DNA of 64,000 bases from Ferrovibrio sp. (GCF_029255545.1 NZ_JANLJJ010000094.1:53870-117869); one strand, 5' to 3'. Positions 18,230 through 27,389 are shown, counted from the stretch's first letter. The notes: generated by a model from the letters alone, not told the origin. Made by a program: numbers and translations.

Positions 18230-18269
18230 GGCAGGTCCCTACCAGGAGATTTTCGGCATTGGACCTGCC
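18230..18269. repeat. hairpin downstream of the protease gene
   Basis: GGCAGGTCC (18230-18238) and its exact reverse complement (18261-18269), 22-base loop, 20 bp beyond the protease stop on its 3' side. No U-run follows, so it is more likely a processing or attenuation hairpin than a classical terminator. Confidence 0.45.
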
Positions 18270-18288
18270 AACCCCACTGTACTCCGCC

Positions 18289-19263
18289 CTATAAGCCCTG
18301 GCAGAACTCCGCCTGTGTATTGATGATGCGGCATAGATGGCGCCGCACTCTGGTATCGATAAAGTTGACCGCGACAAACTCAGACGATCGGCAAAGTGCC
18401 AATGGGTCATTGGGGTCTTCGTCTTTGTTTGATTTTAGGTAATGTAGCAGACCGACCAGTCGCATCGGCTCATTGTCATTGATCGGCATCAAAATCACCG
18501 GCCCGCCGCTGTCCCGCCAGCAACTGCCACTACTGCCCTGGCTCAGGGTCTCGTCATAGATAAATTTAAACAGACCACCATTCTGCGGCGGTTCAGTCTC
18601 TGAAACCCCAAGTAACGCCTCTTTCGGCGTGTCTTTGACCGCCGTATTGGCGCCGTAACCTGCCAAGGCGAACCGCTGGCGCCCTTTGGCATTAGGCGTT
18701 GAGAGCACTGGCATATCAAGGCTGTTCGCCTCAATCTGGTCGACCATGAGCACTGCGATATCAAGATTGACAGCCACCACGCTTGGATCACTGCTATTGG
18801 GCTCAGCCGCTGCATAGTCGCGAATGGTCGAGACTGCTGTTTCTTTAGGCCGCCTGATTGCAACAAGCGACTTGTCGACGCGTCGGCCGTTGCCATCAAG
18901 TAGGCAGTGCTTGGCTGTGATGATGCGATCTTTAGCAATGTAAGTGCCCGTACAGACCATTTTGCCAGACACAAAGACTGGAACGACCAGGCCAAAGCGT
19001 TGAGCTGGCAGATCTGAGATAGTGATGCAGCCATCATTCATGCCGCCCGATTCGCCTATACATTTATGGTGCATAATCATCGGTACGACATGATCGTTAA
19101 TCGACAGCTCTTTGGCGATATCAAGCGGCAGGCCAAAGTCTGAGCCATAAGGCGTTGTGGCCTCGAAACGATACTGTTCAGCCTTGGCCTTATCGGCTGG
19201 CCGCATCAGAAACTTGCCATCGGCCATAGCCAGCAAACCGGCACGCACCATCAAGTCATTCAA
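18289..19263 (-). CDS. trypsin-like serine protease (S1 family), 5' end uncertain
   Basis: 324 residues from a TTG at 19263. The catalytic triad is complete: H119 in ITAKHC, D168 in NLDIAVL, S252 in CWRDSGGP. Cysteines next to H and S fit the usual disulfides. The first 85 residues (for example LLAMADGKFLMRPADKAKAE) precede the protease domain and match nothing I know. No signal peptide is seen. The frame stays open upstream with no stop to 19374, directly behind the TGA of the NUDIX gene and in that same frame, without ATG or ribosome site. The true N-terminus may therefore have been lost at an insertion junction. First gene of the envelope operon. Confidence 0.8.
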   Translation of the reverse strand: MNDLMVRAGLLAMADGKFLMRPADKAKAEQYRFEATTPYGSDFGLPLDIAKELSINDHVVPMIMHHKCIGESGGMNDGCITISDLPAQRFGLVVPVFVSGKMVCTGTYIAKDRIITAKHCLLDGNGRRVDKSLVAIRRPKETAVSTIRDYAAAEPNSSDPSVVAVNLDIAVLMVDQIEANSLDMPVLSTPNAKGRQRFALAGYGANTAVKDTPKEALLGVSETEPPQNGGLFKFIYDETLSQGSSGSCWRDSGGPVILMPINDNEPMRLVGLLHYLKSNKDEDPNDPLALCRSSEFVAVNFIDTRVRRHLCRIINTQAEFCQGL

Positions 19264-19374
19264 GAATTCGCGCTCTAAGCTCGAATCTGGCTTTTGAAGC
19301 AGAACCCGGGGGTTAATCTTGCGCGACAGCTTCTCAAAGGCAGCTTCTAGTATTGTATGTAACGCCGACAGCCA

Positions 19375-20091
19375 TCAGCTGCGGCGGAAGCGGTGTTCCA
19401 GCACGTCGGTCTCGCCGTAAGCGGCGGCTTCCGGTATCCGGAATACCCGGCCCTGCGGGCTGTCGGCCGGTTCCGGGATCACCGTCACGATCGGCCGCAC
19501 TTGCGCCGCCGCCAGTGCGGACGCCACGCTGTCGTGACGCGCCAGCCAGCGCAGATTCATATAGGTGGCGAACATCAGATTGAGCTCGGCGGCCTCGGCG
19601 GCCGCGACCACCGCCTGGGGCGGCAGCCAGGCCGCCGACACCACTTCGCGCAGGTCGGCCGTTGCCGTCTGGTCCGCCGGCGCCGGCGCCAGGAAGAAAT
19701 GCGTGTCGAAACGCTTGGGCAGATGCGGCGGCGTGATCCAGTGCGCAAACGGCACCAGGCTTTGCGTGGCAAGCGCGCAGCCCGTGCGCTGCACCAGCGT
19801 TGCGAAATCCTGGTCCGGACCGGACCGGACCGGTGCAGGCTCGGCCAGCAGCAGACCGCATTCCTCGTAGGTTTCGCGGATGGCGGCGATGCGTAGCGCG
19901 GCCTCGGGCCCCGAAAGCGCGGCATCGGCGGCATCGACGGTGCCGCCGGGAAACACGAACTTGCCGGCAGCATAACTGGCCGATCCGGTGCGCTCGACCA
20001 TCAGCACTTCCGGGCCGGCGGCCGCATCACGCAGCAGGATCAGCGAGGCGGCAAGGCGCGGCGTGACGGGGGCGGCAGGTGCGGCGGTCAT
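19375..20091 (-). CDS. NUDIX hydrolase
   Basis: 238 residues. N-terminal half contains the NUDIX box: FVFPGGTVDAADAAL and RETYEECGLLLAE (R-E-x2-E-E-x-G). The box is split by a short insertion, as in the eukaryote-like NUDT19 branch that hydrolyses CoA and acyl-CoA. The C-terminal half (LVPFAHWITPPHLPKRFDTHFFLA) also fits that branch. Its start overlaps the MFS stop by one base (TGATG), making it the last gene of the CoA-ester catabolic operon, where CoA turnover would be a sensible role. A truncated relative lies at 4828-5357. Confidence 0.9.
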   Translation of the reverse strand: MTAAPAAPVTPRLAASLILLRDAAAGPEVLMVERTGSASYAAGKFVFPGGTVDAADAALSGPEAALRIAAIRETYEECGLLLAEPAPVRSGPDQDFATLVQRTGCALATQSLVPFAHWITPPHLPKRFDTHFFLAPAPADQTATADLREVVSAAWLPPQAVVAAAEAAELNLMFATYMNLRWLARHDSVASALAAAQVRPIVTVIPEPADSPQGRVFRIPEAAAYGETDVLEHRFRRS

Positions 20092-21377
20092 CAGGACATC
20101 TCCGGGTTGGACGGGCTGGCAGGCCGGATCGCGACCGGCGCGCGAAAGGCATGCTGCAGGAGGAATGGCAGGGCGGCGACGACGATGCCGGCGGCTGCCA
20201 CCAGCAGCGCCGGCCGGTAGCTGGCGCTGGCATCATGCAGGTAGCCGGCACCCCAGGCGCCGATGCCGGCACCGATATTGCTGCAGGCATAGATCACGCC
20301 GTAGATCGCCGGCGCCGATGCGCCGGTGAACAGCCGGTTCGACAGCGTGGCGACGATCGGCCCGGGCGCGCCCTGGGCGATGCCGAAGATGCCGACGAAG
20401 CAGGCGAGCAGCCATTCGAACCGGAAATAGCTGAGGCTCAGCAGGCAGAAGATGCCGAGGAAGGTGCAGGCGAAACTGAGCAGCGCAATCGGGCGCAGGC
20501 CGAAGCGGTGCGACAGCCAGCCGGTGGAAATGACGCCGCCGACCGACAGCATGCCAGCCAAGCCGAAGGCGGTCGCGGCCTTCAGCGGCGCATAGCCGCT
20601 TTCGACCAGAAACGGCACCACCTGGACGATGACCATATACATGCTGAAGCCGGTGAAGGTGAAAGACAGCGCCAGCCCGAGGAATTCCGGCCGGCGCAGC
20701 GCCTGGCGCAGCGTCAGGCCCCCGCCGGCCGGATCGCCGCCGCGGCCGGACGGCTGCCCGGGCAGCGAAGCCGCGCCGGCCAGACGATGCCAGGGCAGCG
20801 CCATGGTCACGACCAGCAGAACGGCGACGCACCATCCCATCGCCATGTAGGTGCTGCGCCAGCCCTGCCATTCGATCCACCACTGCGCCAGCGGTACCAC
20901 GAGCAGCGACCCCATGCCGAGGCCGGAATAGGCCACGCCCATCGCCACCGACATGCGATGGCGATACCAGCGGCCGATCAGCGCCGAAGCGGGCACGATG
21001 CCGATCGCGGAAATGCCCATGCTCGCGAGAATCCCGATATACAGATAGAATTCGACCATCGCGGTGCTGCGGGCGGCGAGGAACAGGGCGCAGCCGATCA
21101 GCAGCACACCAAGCGCATAGTTCACCCGCGCACCGAACTGGCGCAGGATCAGGCCCGCCAGCGGCGCACTGACGCCGGTGGTCAGCATGTAGGTCGAATA
21201 GACGCCGGCGGTCTGCTGGCGGGTGGCGCCGAAATCCTGCTCGACCGGCAACAGGAACACCATCCAGCTGTCGGCAATGCCGCGCGATATGAAGATGAAG
21301 CCGAAAGCCGCGATCAGCGCGAGCAGGGCCAGACGGCGGTTCTCCCGCCCTGCTCCGCCTACCCCGCTTTCGCTCAC
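20091..21377 (-). CDS. MFS transporter, monocarboxylate/OFA-type
   Basis: 428 residues starting with GTG behind AGGCGG. Twelve membrane segments with the central loop around residues 195-225 (GQPSGRGGDPAGG). Segments such as SRGIADSWMVFLLPVEQDFGATRQQTAGVYSTYML and AYSGLGMGSLLVVPLAQWWIE are typical of MFS carriers annotated as oxalate/formate or monocarboxylate transporters. Seven bases after dctM and overlapping the NUDIX start, so it is part of the catabolic operon and probably moves its substrate or a by-product. Confidence 0.9.
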   Translation of the reverse strand: MSESGVGGAGRENRRLALLALIAAFGFIFISRGIADSWMVFLLPVEQDFGATRQQTAGVYSTYMLTTGVSAPLAGLILRQFGARVNYALGVLLIGCALFLAARSTAMVEFYLYIGILASMGISAIGIVPASALIGRWYRHRMSVAMGVAYSGLGMGSLLVVPLAQWWIEWQGWRSTYMAMGWCVAVLLVVTMALPWHRLAGAASLPGQPSGRGGDPAGGGLTLRQALRRPEFLGLALSFTFTGFSMYMVIVQVVPFLVESGYAPLKAATAFGLAGMLSVGGVISTGWLSHRFGLRPIALLSFACTFLGIFCLLSLSYFRFEWLLACFVGIFGIAQGAPGPIVATLSNRLFTGASAPAIYGVIYACSNIGAGIGAWGAGYLHDASASYRPALLVAAAGIVVAALPFLLQHAFRAPVAIRPASPSNPEMS

Positions 21378-21384
21378 GATCCGC

Positions 21385-22674
21385 CTATTGCAGCACGGTT
21401 GACGGCAGCCAGGTCACCAGCGCCGGGAACATCGCCAGCAGCAGGATGACCAGCATATGCGCAATCACATGCGGCGTGACGCCGATGAAGATGTCCTTGA
21501 CCGGGATCTTGGAATAGGCCGAGACGACGAAAACATTCAGACCCACGGGTGGCGTCACCAGGCCGACTTCCGCCGTGATGATGATGATGATGCCGAACCA
21601 GATCGGATCGAAGCCCAGCGCCGTGATGACCGGCAGCACCACCGGCACGGTCAGGAACAGGATGGCGATCTGGTCCATGATGCAGCCGAGCGCCAGATAG
21701 ATCAGGATGATGAGCAGGAAGATCACCCAGCGCGACACATCCAGTTCGCCGACAAAGCCGACCAGGCTCTGCGTGAAGCCGGTCAGGGTGAAATAGTAGC
21801 CGAAGACCTGCGCGCAGATGATGATCAGGATGATCATGCAGGTGGTGCGCGAGGCGCTGAACAGCGCCTGCCACAGCTCCGCCCAGCTCAGTCGCCGCCG
21901 GATCATCGCGATCACCATGGCGCCGAAGGCGCCCAGGCTGGCCGCCTCGGTGGGCGTGGCGATGCCGAGATAGATGCAGCCGGTGACCAGCATGATCAAC
22001 GCAATCATCGGCCCGACCACGCGCAACGAGGCCAGCTTCTGGCGTATCGTATAGCTGGATCCCGCCGGCGCATGTAAGGGATTGATCGCGGCCAGCACCA
22101 GCACGGTCAGGATAATCACCAGCGTCACCAGCAGGCCGGGGATGATGCCGGCGATCAGCAGCTTGCTGATGCTGACCTGGGCGATCAGACCGTACAGCAC
22201 GATGGCGATGGACGGCGGAATCAGCATCGCCAGCGTGCCGGAAATCGCCACCACGCCGGAAGCCAGGCGCGGGTCGTATTTGTGCCGGATCATCGCCGGG
22301 ATGCTGGTCCCCGACAGCGTGGCTGCCGAGGCGGTGGACGAGCCGGAGATCGCACCGAAGCCGGCGCCGGCCAGCGCGGTGGAGATCGCCAGGCCGGCCG
22401 GCGTGCGCCCGAGCCAGACCTTGGCGCTGTCGAACAGCTCTTCGGCGATGCGGCTGACGATGATGAATTCCGCCATCAGCATGAACATCGGCACGGTGAT
22501 CAGTTCATACGAGGATGTACCCGAGATCGGCGCCGTATTCAGGACGCCGAGCACCATGTCGAGGCCGCCCTTCAGATAGAGGCCGACAATACCTGCGACG
22601 CCCAGGGCGAATGCCACCGGCATGCCGAACAGCAGCAGCAGCAGCATGACGATCAGTCCAGCCGCGACGATCAT
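21385..22674 (-). CDS. dctM: TRAP transporter large permease
   Basis: 429 residues, 12 or so membrane segments across the whole length. Family features include FGMPVAFALGVAGIVGLYL at the N-terminus, FGAISGSSTASAATLSGTSIPAM, and LVTPPVGLNVFVVSAYSKIP near the C-terminus. It forms the Na+-coupled transport channel together with DctQ. The start overlaps the dctQ stop by four bases. Confidence 0.95.
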   Translation of the reverse strand: MIVAAGLIVMLLLLLFGMPVAFALGVAGIVGLYLKGGLDMVLGVLNTAPISGTSSYELITVPMFMLMAEFIIVSRIAEELFDSAKVWLGRTPAGLAISTALAGAGFGAISGSSTASAATLSGTSIPAMIRHKYDPRLASGVVAISGTLAMLIPPSIAIVLYGLIAQVSISKLLIAGIIPGLLVTLVIILTVLVLAAINPLHAPAGSSYTIRQKLASLRVVGPMIALIMLVTGCIYLGIATPTEAASLGAFGAMVIAMIRRRLSWAELWQALFSASRTTCMIILIIICAQVFGYYFTLTGFTQSLVGFVGELDVSRWVIFLLIILIYLALGCIMDQIAILFLTVPVVLPVITALGFDPIWFGIIIIITAEVGLVTPPVGLNVFVVSAYSKIPVKDIFIGVTPHVIAHMLVILLLAMFPALVTWLPSTVLQ

Positions 22675-23216
22675 TCCACATGCTCCACATGATGCTGGTT
22701 GCCGCCTTCCTGCTCATACACCCGACCGGAGGCGAGCGCGGCGATGCGGCGGATCACATTCAGCGTGATGCGGATCATCAGCAGGGCGATACCCAGCGCC
22801 GCGATCAGGTAGGGCGGCCAGGTCGGCCAGGGGATCGCGCCGTCGACCACGTCGCCGGCCTGCATGCCCTCGACACCGCTCTCGAGCATCTGCTTGAGGA
22901 TCAGCGCAAAAAAAACCAGGGCGGTGCAGTAGCCGAGAATTTCGCCGATTGCGAACAGGCGCGTGCCACGCAGACTCTCGAACAGATCGACCTTGATATG
23001 GCCGCCGCGCCGGAAGGTGTCGGCCAGCGCAAGGAAGAAAACCAGCGTGACGAGATACATGCCGATCAGGTCGTAGGACCAGCTGAGCGGCGCCGAGAAG
23101 AGATAGCGCATGACCACATCGACGACGATCACCAGCATGATGAACATCAGTCCGAGGCCGGTCAGATACAGGAATGCCTTTTCGACAGCCGCCGTCAATC
23201 TGTCCAGTATCAGCAT
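22671..23216 (-). CDS. dctQ: TRAP transporter small permease
   Basis: 181 residues with four membrane helices (about 15-37, 52-70, 92-110, 130-155). The cytoplasmic segment FRRGGHIKVDLFESLRG (R-x-G-G-H-I-x-V) is the DctQ signature. GGGGGAGG precedes the start. Pairs with DctM; the binding protein is encoded at 30677-31723 on the other strand, beyond the regulator. Confidence 0.93.
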   Translation of the reverse strand: MLILDRLTAAVEKAFLYLTGLGLMFIMLVIVVDVVMRYLFSAPLSWSYDLIGMYLVTLVFFLALADTFRRGGHIKVDLFESLRGTRLFAIGEILGYCTALVFFALILKQMLESGVEGMQAGDVVDGAIPWPTWPPYLIAALGIALLMIRITLNVIRRIAALASGRVYEQEGGNQHHVEHVE

Positions 23217-23244
23217 GTCCGCTTCGCCTCCCCCTTATCGGCCG

Positions 23245-24009
23245 TTACCGGCCACGCCATTGCGGCTTGCGCTTTTCCTTGAAGGCCCGCGGGCCTTCCT
23301 GCGCGTCCTCGCTGCGATAGACACGATCAAACAGGTGGTGGCCGGCGCGCAAGGCCGCCGAGCGCCCCATTTCGGTCGAAAGATACACCAGCTCGCGCGC
23401 GGCGCGCACCGTCAATGGCGCATTGGCGGCGATCTTCTCCGCCATGGCCATTGCAGCTGACATCAATTCGCCGGCCGGCACCACCTTGTTGACGAAGCCG
23501 ATCTCGTAGCCGCGGCGGGCATCGATCGGATCACCGGTCAGCAGCAGTTCCATCATCACGCGCTGCGGGATGATATGACCGAGCGGCGCAGCCCAGGGCA
23601 TGCCGCGCCCGACCTTGCCTTCGGTGATGGCGAAGGTGGCATGTTCGGCCGCCACGCAGAGATCGCACATCTGCACCAGCAGCCAGCCGCCGGCGTAGGC
23701 CACGCCGTTGACGGCAGCGATCACCGGCTTGGTGACATTGACGCTGTCGCCGATGACCGGCAGGAAGTCGCGCGGCGGCACGCCCAGCATGGTATCGGCA
23801 GCCTCTTTCAGATCCATGCCGGCGCAGAAGGCCTTGTCGCCGCTGCCGGTCAGGATCGCCACCTGGGCGGCTTCGTCGGCCTCGAATCGCTCGAAAGCCG
23901 CACGCAGTCCGTTGCGCACGCCGCTGCTGATCGCATTGCGCTGCTCGGGCCGGTTGATGGTGATGACGACCACCGCACCGCGGCTCTCGTAGAGGATATC
24001 CTGGCTCAT
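23245..24009 (-). CDS. enoyl-CoA hydratase/isomerase family protein
   Basis: 254 residues, standard crotonase length. The oxyanion-hole segments are present (GDKAFCAGMDLKE and NGVAYAGGWLLVQMCDLCVAAEHATF). Glutamates in VMMELLLTGD and VVPAGEL occupy positions where hydratases keep catalytic acids. Hydrates an enoyl-CoA intermediate. Overlaps the CoA-transferase gene by four bases (ATGA). Confidence 0.92.
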   Translation of the reverse strand: MSQDILYESRGAVVVITINRPEQRNAISSGVRNGLRAAFERFEADEAAQVAILTGSGDKAFCAGMDLKEAADTMLGVPPRDFLPVIGDSVNVTKPVIAAVNGVAYAGGWLLVQMCDLCVAAEHATFAITEGKVGRGMPWAAPLGHIIPQRVMMELLLTGDPIDARRGYEIGFVNKVVPAGELMSAAMAMAEKIAANAPLTVRAARELVYLSTEMGRSAALRAGHHLFDRVYRSEDAQEGPRAFKEKRKPQWRGR

Positions 24010-25244
24010 CGCTGCGCCTCTTCGTTGTCATGCCAGCGCCGGATCGCGCCGCCCGCTTCCAGTTCGTCGAGTTCGGTCGCGCCCAGCCCGATTTCGCGCA
24101 GCACTTCCTCGGTATGCTCGCCCAGCATGGGCGCCGCCCGGCTGTAGCCCGCCGGCGTGGCCGAGAAGCGCACCGGATGGCTGGGCATGCGCAGCTTGCC
24201 GTCGCGCGGGTCGTCCAGCGTCCGGAAGAAGCCGACATCGGCCAGATGCGGATCGCTGTAGAGGTCGGCCGTGCTGTTCAGCCTGGCGCAGGGGATTTCC
24301 GCCTTGTCGAGCAGCTCGAGCCATTCCGCCGAGCTGCGCTGCGCCAGGATTTCCGCCACGATGGTGCAGAAATCGGCCATGTTGGCGCTGCGGTCGGCCT
24401 GGCTGCGGAAGCGTTCGTCGGCGGCGAGATCCGGCCGCTGCGCCAGTTCGGTGAAGCGGCGCCACTGCTTGTCGTTATAGACCAGCACCGACACATAACC
24501 GTCCTGCGTCTTGTAGGGGCGGCGGAACGGGGTGACGGCACGGGTGTAGACCGGTGGCCCCATCGGCGGGTCGTAGATCGCGCCGGCGATATGCTCGATC
24601 AGCAGGAAGGAGGCCATGATCTCGAACATCGGCACTTCGATTTCCTGGCCGCCGCCACCGCGCTGGCGGTGGAACAGCGCCGCCATGATGGCATAGGCGG
24701 CGCTCAGCGCGGAAACCTTGTCGCCGACCACGGTGGTGACATATTGCGGCTCCGAATTGATCTCGGCCTGCAGCATGGCCAGGCCGCTGACCGCCTGGAT
24801 CGTATCGTCATAGGCCGGGCGGCCGGAATAGCGGCCGTCGCGGCCGTAGCCGTAGAGGCTGGCATAGATGACGCCGGGATTGATTGCCGCAATCGCGGCA
24901 TAGTCAAGGCCCAGCTTTTCGATCGCCGGCTTGCGCATCGAATGCAGCACCACATCGGCCTTCGCCGCCAGCTTCAAGCAGAGGTCACGGCCCTTCTCCT
25001 GCCGCAGATCGAGCACGATGCCGCGCTTGCCGCGGTTGAGATTGACGAACATGCCCGCGCGGCCTTTGGTGCGGCTCGGCCCGACATAGCGCGAGGTGTC
25101 GCCGTCGGGGCTTTCCAGCTTGATCACATCGGCGCCCAGATCGGCCATGATCTGCGTGCAGTAGGGCCCCATCAGAACCGAGGTGAGGTCGAGGACGCGG
25201 ATGCCTTCGAGCGGGCCGGGCTTCTTCGCAGCGGATTGACTCAT
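24006..25244 (-). CDS. CaiB/BaiF family (class III) CoA-transferase
   Basis: 412 residues. N-terminal GIRVLDLTSVLMGPYCTQIMADLGADVIKLESPDGD and the nucleophilic aspartate region YDDTIQAVSGLA are diagnostic of class III transferases, which move CoA between carboxylates through an aspartyl thioester. It probably activates the operon's acid substrate from a donor such as succinyl-CoA. Overlaps its neighbours by four bases on both sides. Confidence 0.94.
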   Translation of the reverse strand: MSQSAAKKPGPLEGIRVLDLTSVLMGPYCTQIMADLGADVIKLESPDGDTSRYVGPSRTKGRAGMFVNLNRGKRGIVLDLRQEKGRDLCLKLAAKADVVLHSMRKPAIEKLGLDYAAIAAINPGVIYASLYGYGRDGRYSGRPAYDDTIQAVSGLAMLQAEINSEPQYVTTVVGDKVSALSAAYAIMAALFHRQRGGGGQEIEVPMFEIMASFLLIEHIAGAIYDPPMGPPVYTRAVTPFRRPYKTQDGYVSVLVYNDKQWRRFTELAQRPDLAADERFRSQADRSANMADFCTIVAEILAQRSSAEWLELLDKAEIPCARLNSTADLYSDPHLADVGFFRTLDDPRDGKLRMPSHPVRFSATPAGYSRAAPMLGEHTEEVLREIGLGATELDELEAGGAIRRWHDNEEAQR

Positions 25245-26512
25245 GCCACGGCCTTTTGCGCCGCATGCAGGGCGCGATCGAGGGATTCACGATGATCCGG
25301 ATGGGCGATGGCGATCATCGCCCGGGCGCGCTGCTGCAGCGACTTGCCACGCAGGTCGGCGGCACCATATTCGGTGACGATCACATCCGAATCGCTGCGC
25401 GCGGTGGTGACCGGGCCGGACAGGTGGGCGACGATGCGCGTGACCTTGCCCTCCTGGGCCGTGCTGGGCAGCGCGATCATGGAGCGGCCGCCCGGCGACG
25501 CACCGGCGGCACGTACGTAATCGACCTGGCCGCCGACGGCACCGAGATACCAGCCGCCGGCGATTTCGGCATTCACCTGGCCGCTGAGATCGACTTCGAT
25601 GGCGGAATTCAGCGAGATGAAGCGCGACAGGCGCGACAATGTACCGATGCCGTGGGTATGCGACAGCGGATGCATGCGCACGCCCTTGTTGCGATGGCAG
25701 AAATCGTAGAGCCGGCGCGTGCCGATCAGTGCACCGGTCACCATCACGCCGGGATCGACTTCCTTGTAAACATTGGTCACCGCGCCGCATTCGACCAGGT
25801 CGGCGGCACTGTCGCCCAGCATGCCGGAATGGATGCTGAGATCGCGATGGCTGCGCAGATTGGCCATCACCGCTTCCGGCACCGCGCCGATGCCGACCTG
25901 CAGCGTGGCGCGCTCCGGGATGAAGGCCTCGGCGTATCGGGCGATGGCGCGGTCGAGATCGGTGATCGCGGCCGGCGCCAGTTCGACCAGCGGCCGGTCG
26001 GTGTGGATGGCAATGTCGATATCGGCATCGGTCAGCGGCTCGGCGCAGGGCACCTGCGGCACCTGCGCGTTGATCTCGGCGATCACCACGCGGGCGCGGC
26101 GTACGGCGGCACGGATATAGTCGCTGATCAGGCCGAGGCTGTAATGGCCGTTCTCATCGGCCGGCGCCAGCTGGATGAAGGCGACGTCGCAGGGCAGCAC
26201 GCCATCGGCAACGTAACCCTCCAACTTGGAGACATGGCAGGGCACGACATCCAGCACGCCTGCCTTGGTCAGCCGGCGATGCGTGCCGGCGGCGCCGACA
26301 CCGACGAAACGGATATGGTCGGCATGTTCGGGCTTCAGCGTGCTGGAAAAACCGGAACCCAGAAACGCCGTGACGCCGCCGAGATCGGCGCGCTGGGCGA
26401 TCAGCGCTTCGGTCAGGGTCAGCGGCTCGCCGCAGGCCTGGCCCCACATGATGGTGTCGCCGCGCCGGATAATGCTGCGCAGATCCAGCGCTTTGGCATC
26501 GATCACCTGCAT
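25241..26512 (-). CDS. acetyl-CoA hydrolase/transferase family CoA-transferase
   Basis: 423 residues, two-domain fold of the 4-hydroxybutyrate/acetate CoA-transferase family. The catalytic glutamate lies in LNSAIEVDLSGQVNAE, and IVTEYGAADLRGKSL is the conserved C-terminal motif. This is the second CoA-transferase in the operon and belongs to a different class. Next to a CitE-like lyase, as in the RipA/RipC pair for itaconate. It could activate the substrate, or recycle CoA from the product (inference). Confidence 0.93.
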   Translation of the reverse strand: MQVIDAKALDLRSIIRRGDTIMWGQACGEPLTLTEALIAQRADLGGVTAFLGSGFSSTLKPEHADHIRFVGVGAAGTHRRLTKAGVLDVVPCHVSKLEGYVADGVLPCDVAFIQLAPADENGHYSLGLISDYIRAAVRRARVVIAEINAQVPQVPCAEPLTDADIDIAIHTDRPLVELAPAAITDLDRAIARYAEAFIPERATLQVGIGAVPEAVMANLRSHRDLSIHSGMLGDSAADLVECGAVTNVYKEVDPGVMVTGALIGTRRLYDFCHRNKGVRMHPLSHTHGIGTLSRLSRFISLNSAIEVDLSGQVNAEIAGGWYLGAVGGQVDYVRAAGASPGGRSMIALPSTAQEGKVTRIVAHLSGPVTTARSDSDVIVTEYGAADLRGKSLQQRARAMIAIAHPDHRESLDRALHAAQKAVA

Positions 26513-26516
26513 GGCG

Positions 26517-27389
26517 TCAGCCCCTGGCCTGCAGCTGCTGCGCCATCGCGACGACCGCCTCGGCGCGCTTGAGCAAAGGCCCGTCGATCATATGGCCCTT
26601 GAAGTCGATGGTGCCGATGCCGCAGCGCTTGGCATCCTCGTAAACCGCGATCAGCTCGCGCGCATGGGCCACTTCATCGGTGGTGGGCGCATAGATCTCG
26701 TTGCTGAGCTCGACCTGGCGCGGCACGACGCAGATCTTGCCCTGATAGCCCAGATCGCGGCCCTTCTCGGCGTCGCGGCGGAACTGCTCGTCGTCGCGGA
26801 TTTCCACCACGGCCTGGTCGAGGGCGATGATGCGCGCCGCCTTGGCCGCCAGCACCACCTGCGAACGGGCATACAGCACTTCCTCGCCGCTTTTGGTGCG
26901 GCGCCCGCCGATATCGGCGGCGAAATCCTCGGCACCGAAAAAGGCCGAGGTGATGCGCGGATGCGCCGCACAGAGCGGCACGGCATCGATCACGCCGCGC
27001 ATCGATTCGATACCGGCCATGATCTCGATGCGCCGCCGGCCCGGCTGCGCCGCTTCGGCCTGGGTGATCGCATGGTCGACCGGGAAGAGCTGGTCGCGCG
27101 TTTCCAGCTTGGGAATGATCAGCCCGTCGATATCGCAGAGCACCGCGGCTTCGATATCACGGATGTAATGCTGCGAGGCCGCTTCATTGACGCGGATATA
27201 GATGCTGCCGCGCAGTTTCTCCCTGCGCAGCATGGTGACGGCCTCGTTCAGACGATCGCGCGCCGAGGCCTTGTCACCTTCCGGCGTGCCGTCTTCCAGG
27301 TCGATGGCATAGCAATCGGCCCGGAAGCGCGGGAATTTCGCCAGCAGGTCATGCCGGTTGGCGGGCGCGAAAAATAGACTGCGGATCAT
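26517..27389 (-). CDS. HpcH/HpaI-CitE family CoA-ester lyase
   Basis: 290 residues with the CitE-like TIM barrel: MIRSLFFAPANRHDLLAKFPRFRADCYAIDLEDG (the D-L-E-D metal segment), the catalytic arginine region IYIRVNE, IMAGIESMRGV, and FFGAEDFAADIGG. Such lyases split malyl-, beta-methylmalyl- or citramalyl-CoA. With a hydratase and CoA-transferases present, cleavage of a 3-hydroxy-acyl-CoA to acetyl- or propionyl-CoA plus an oxoacid is likely. Confidence 0.92.
   Translation of the reverse strand: MIRSLFFAPANRHDLLAKFPRFRADCYAIDLEDGTPEGDKASARDRLNEAVTMLRREKLRGSIYIRVNEAASQHYIRDIEAAVLCDIDGLIIPKLETRDQLFPVDHAITQAEAAQPGRRRIEIMAGIESMRGVIDAVPLCAAHPRITSAFFGAEDFAADIGGRRTKSGEEVLYARSQVVLAAKAARIIALDQAVVEIRDDEQFRRDAEKGRDLGYQGKICVVPRQVELSNEIYAPTTDEVAHARELIAVYEDAKRCGIGTIDFKGHMIDGPLLKRAEAVVAMAQQLQARG

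Noticed and set aside
18230-18269. Rho-independent terminator
   Set aside because: Good stem, but a 22-base loop and no T-run in the direction of transcription; listed as a hairpin only.
20079-26572. Long plus-strand frames opposite the catabolic operon
   Set aside because: Same compositional shadow; the minus strand encodes recognisable enzymes throughout.
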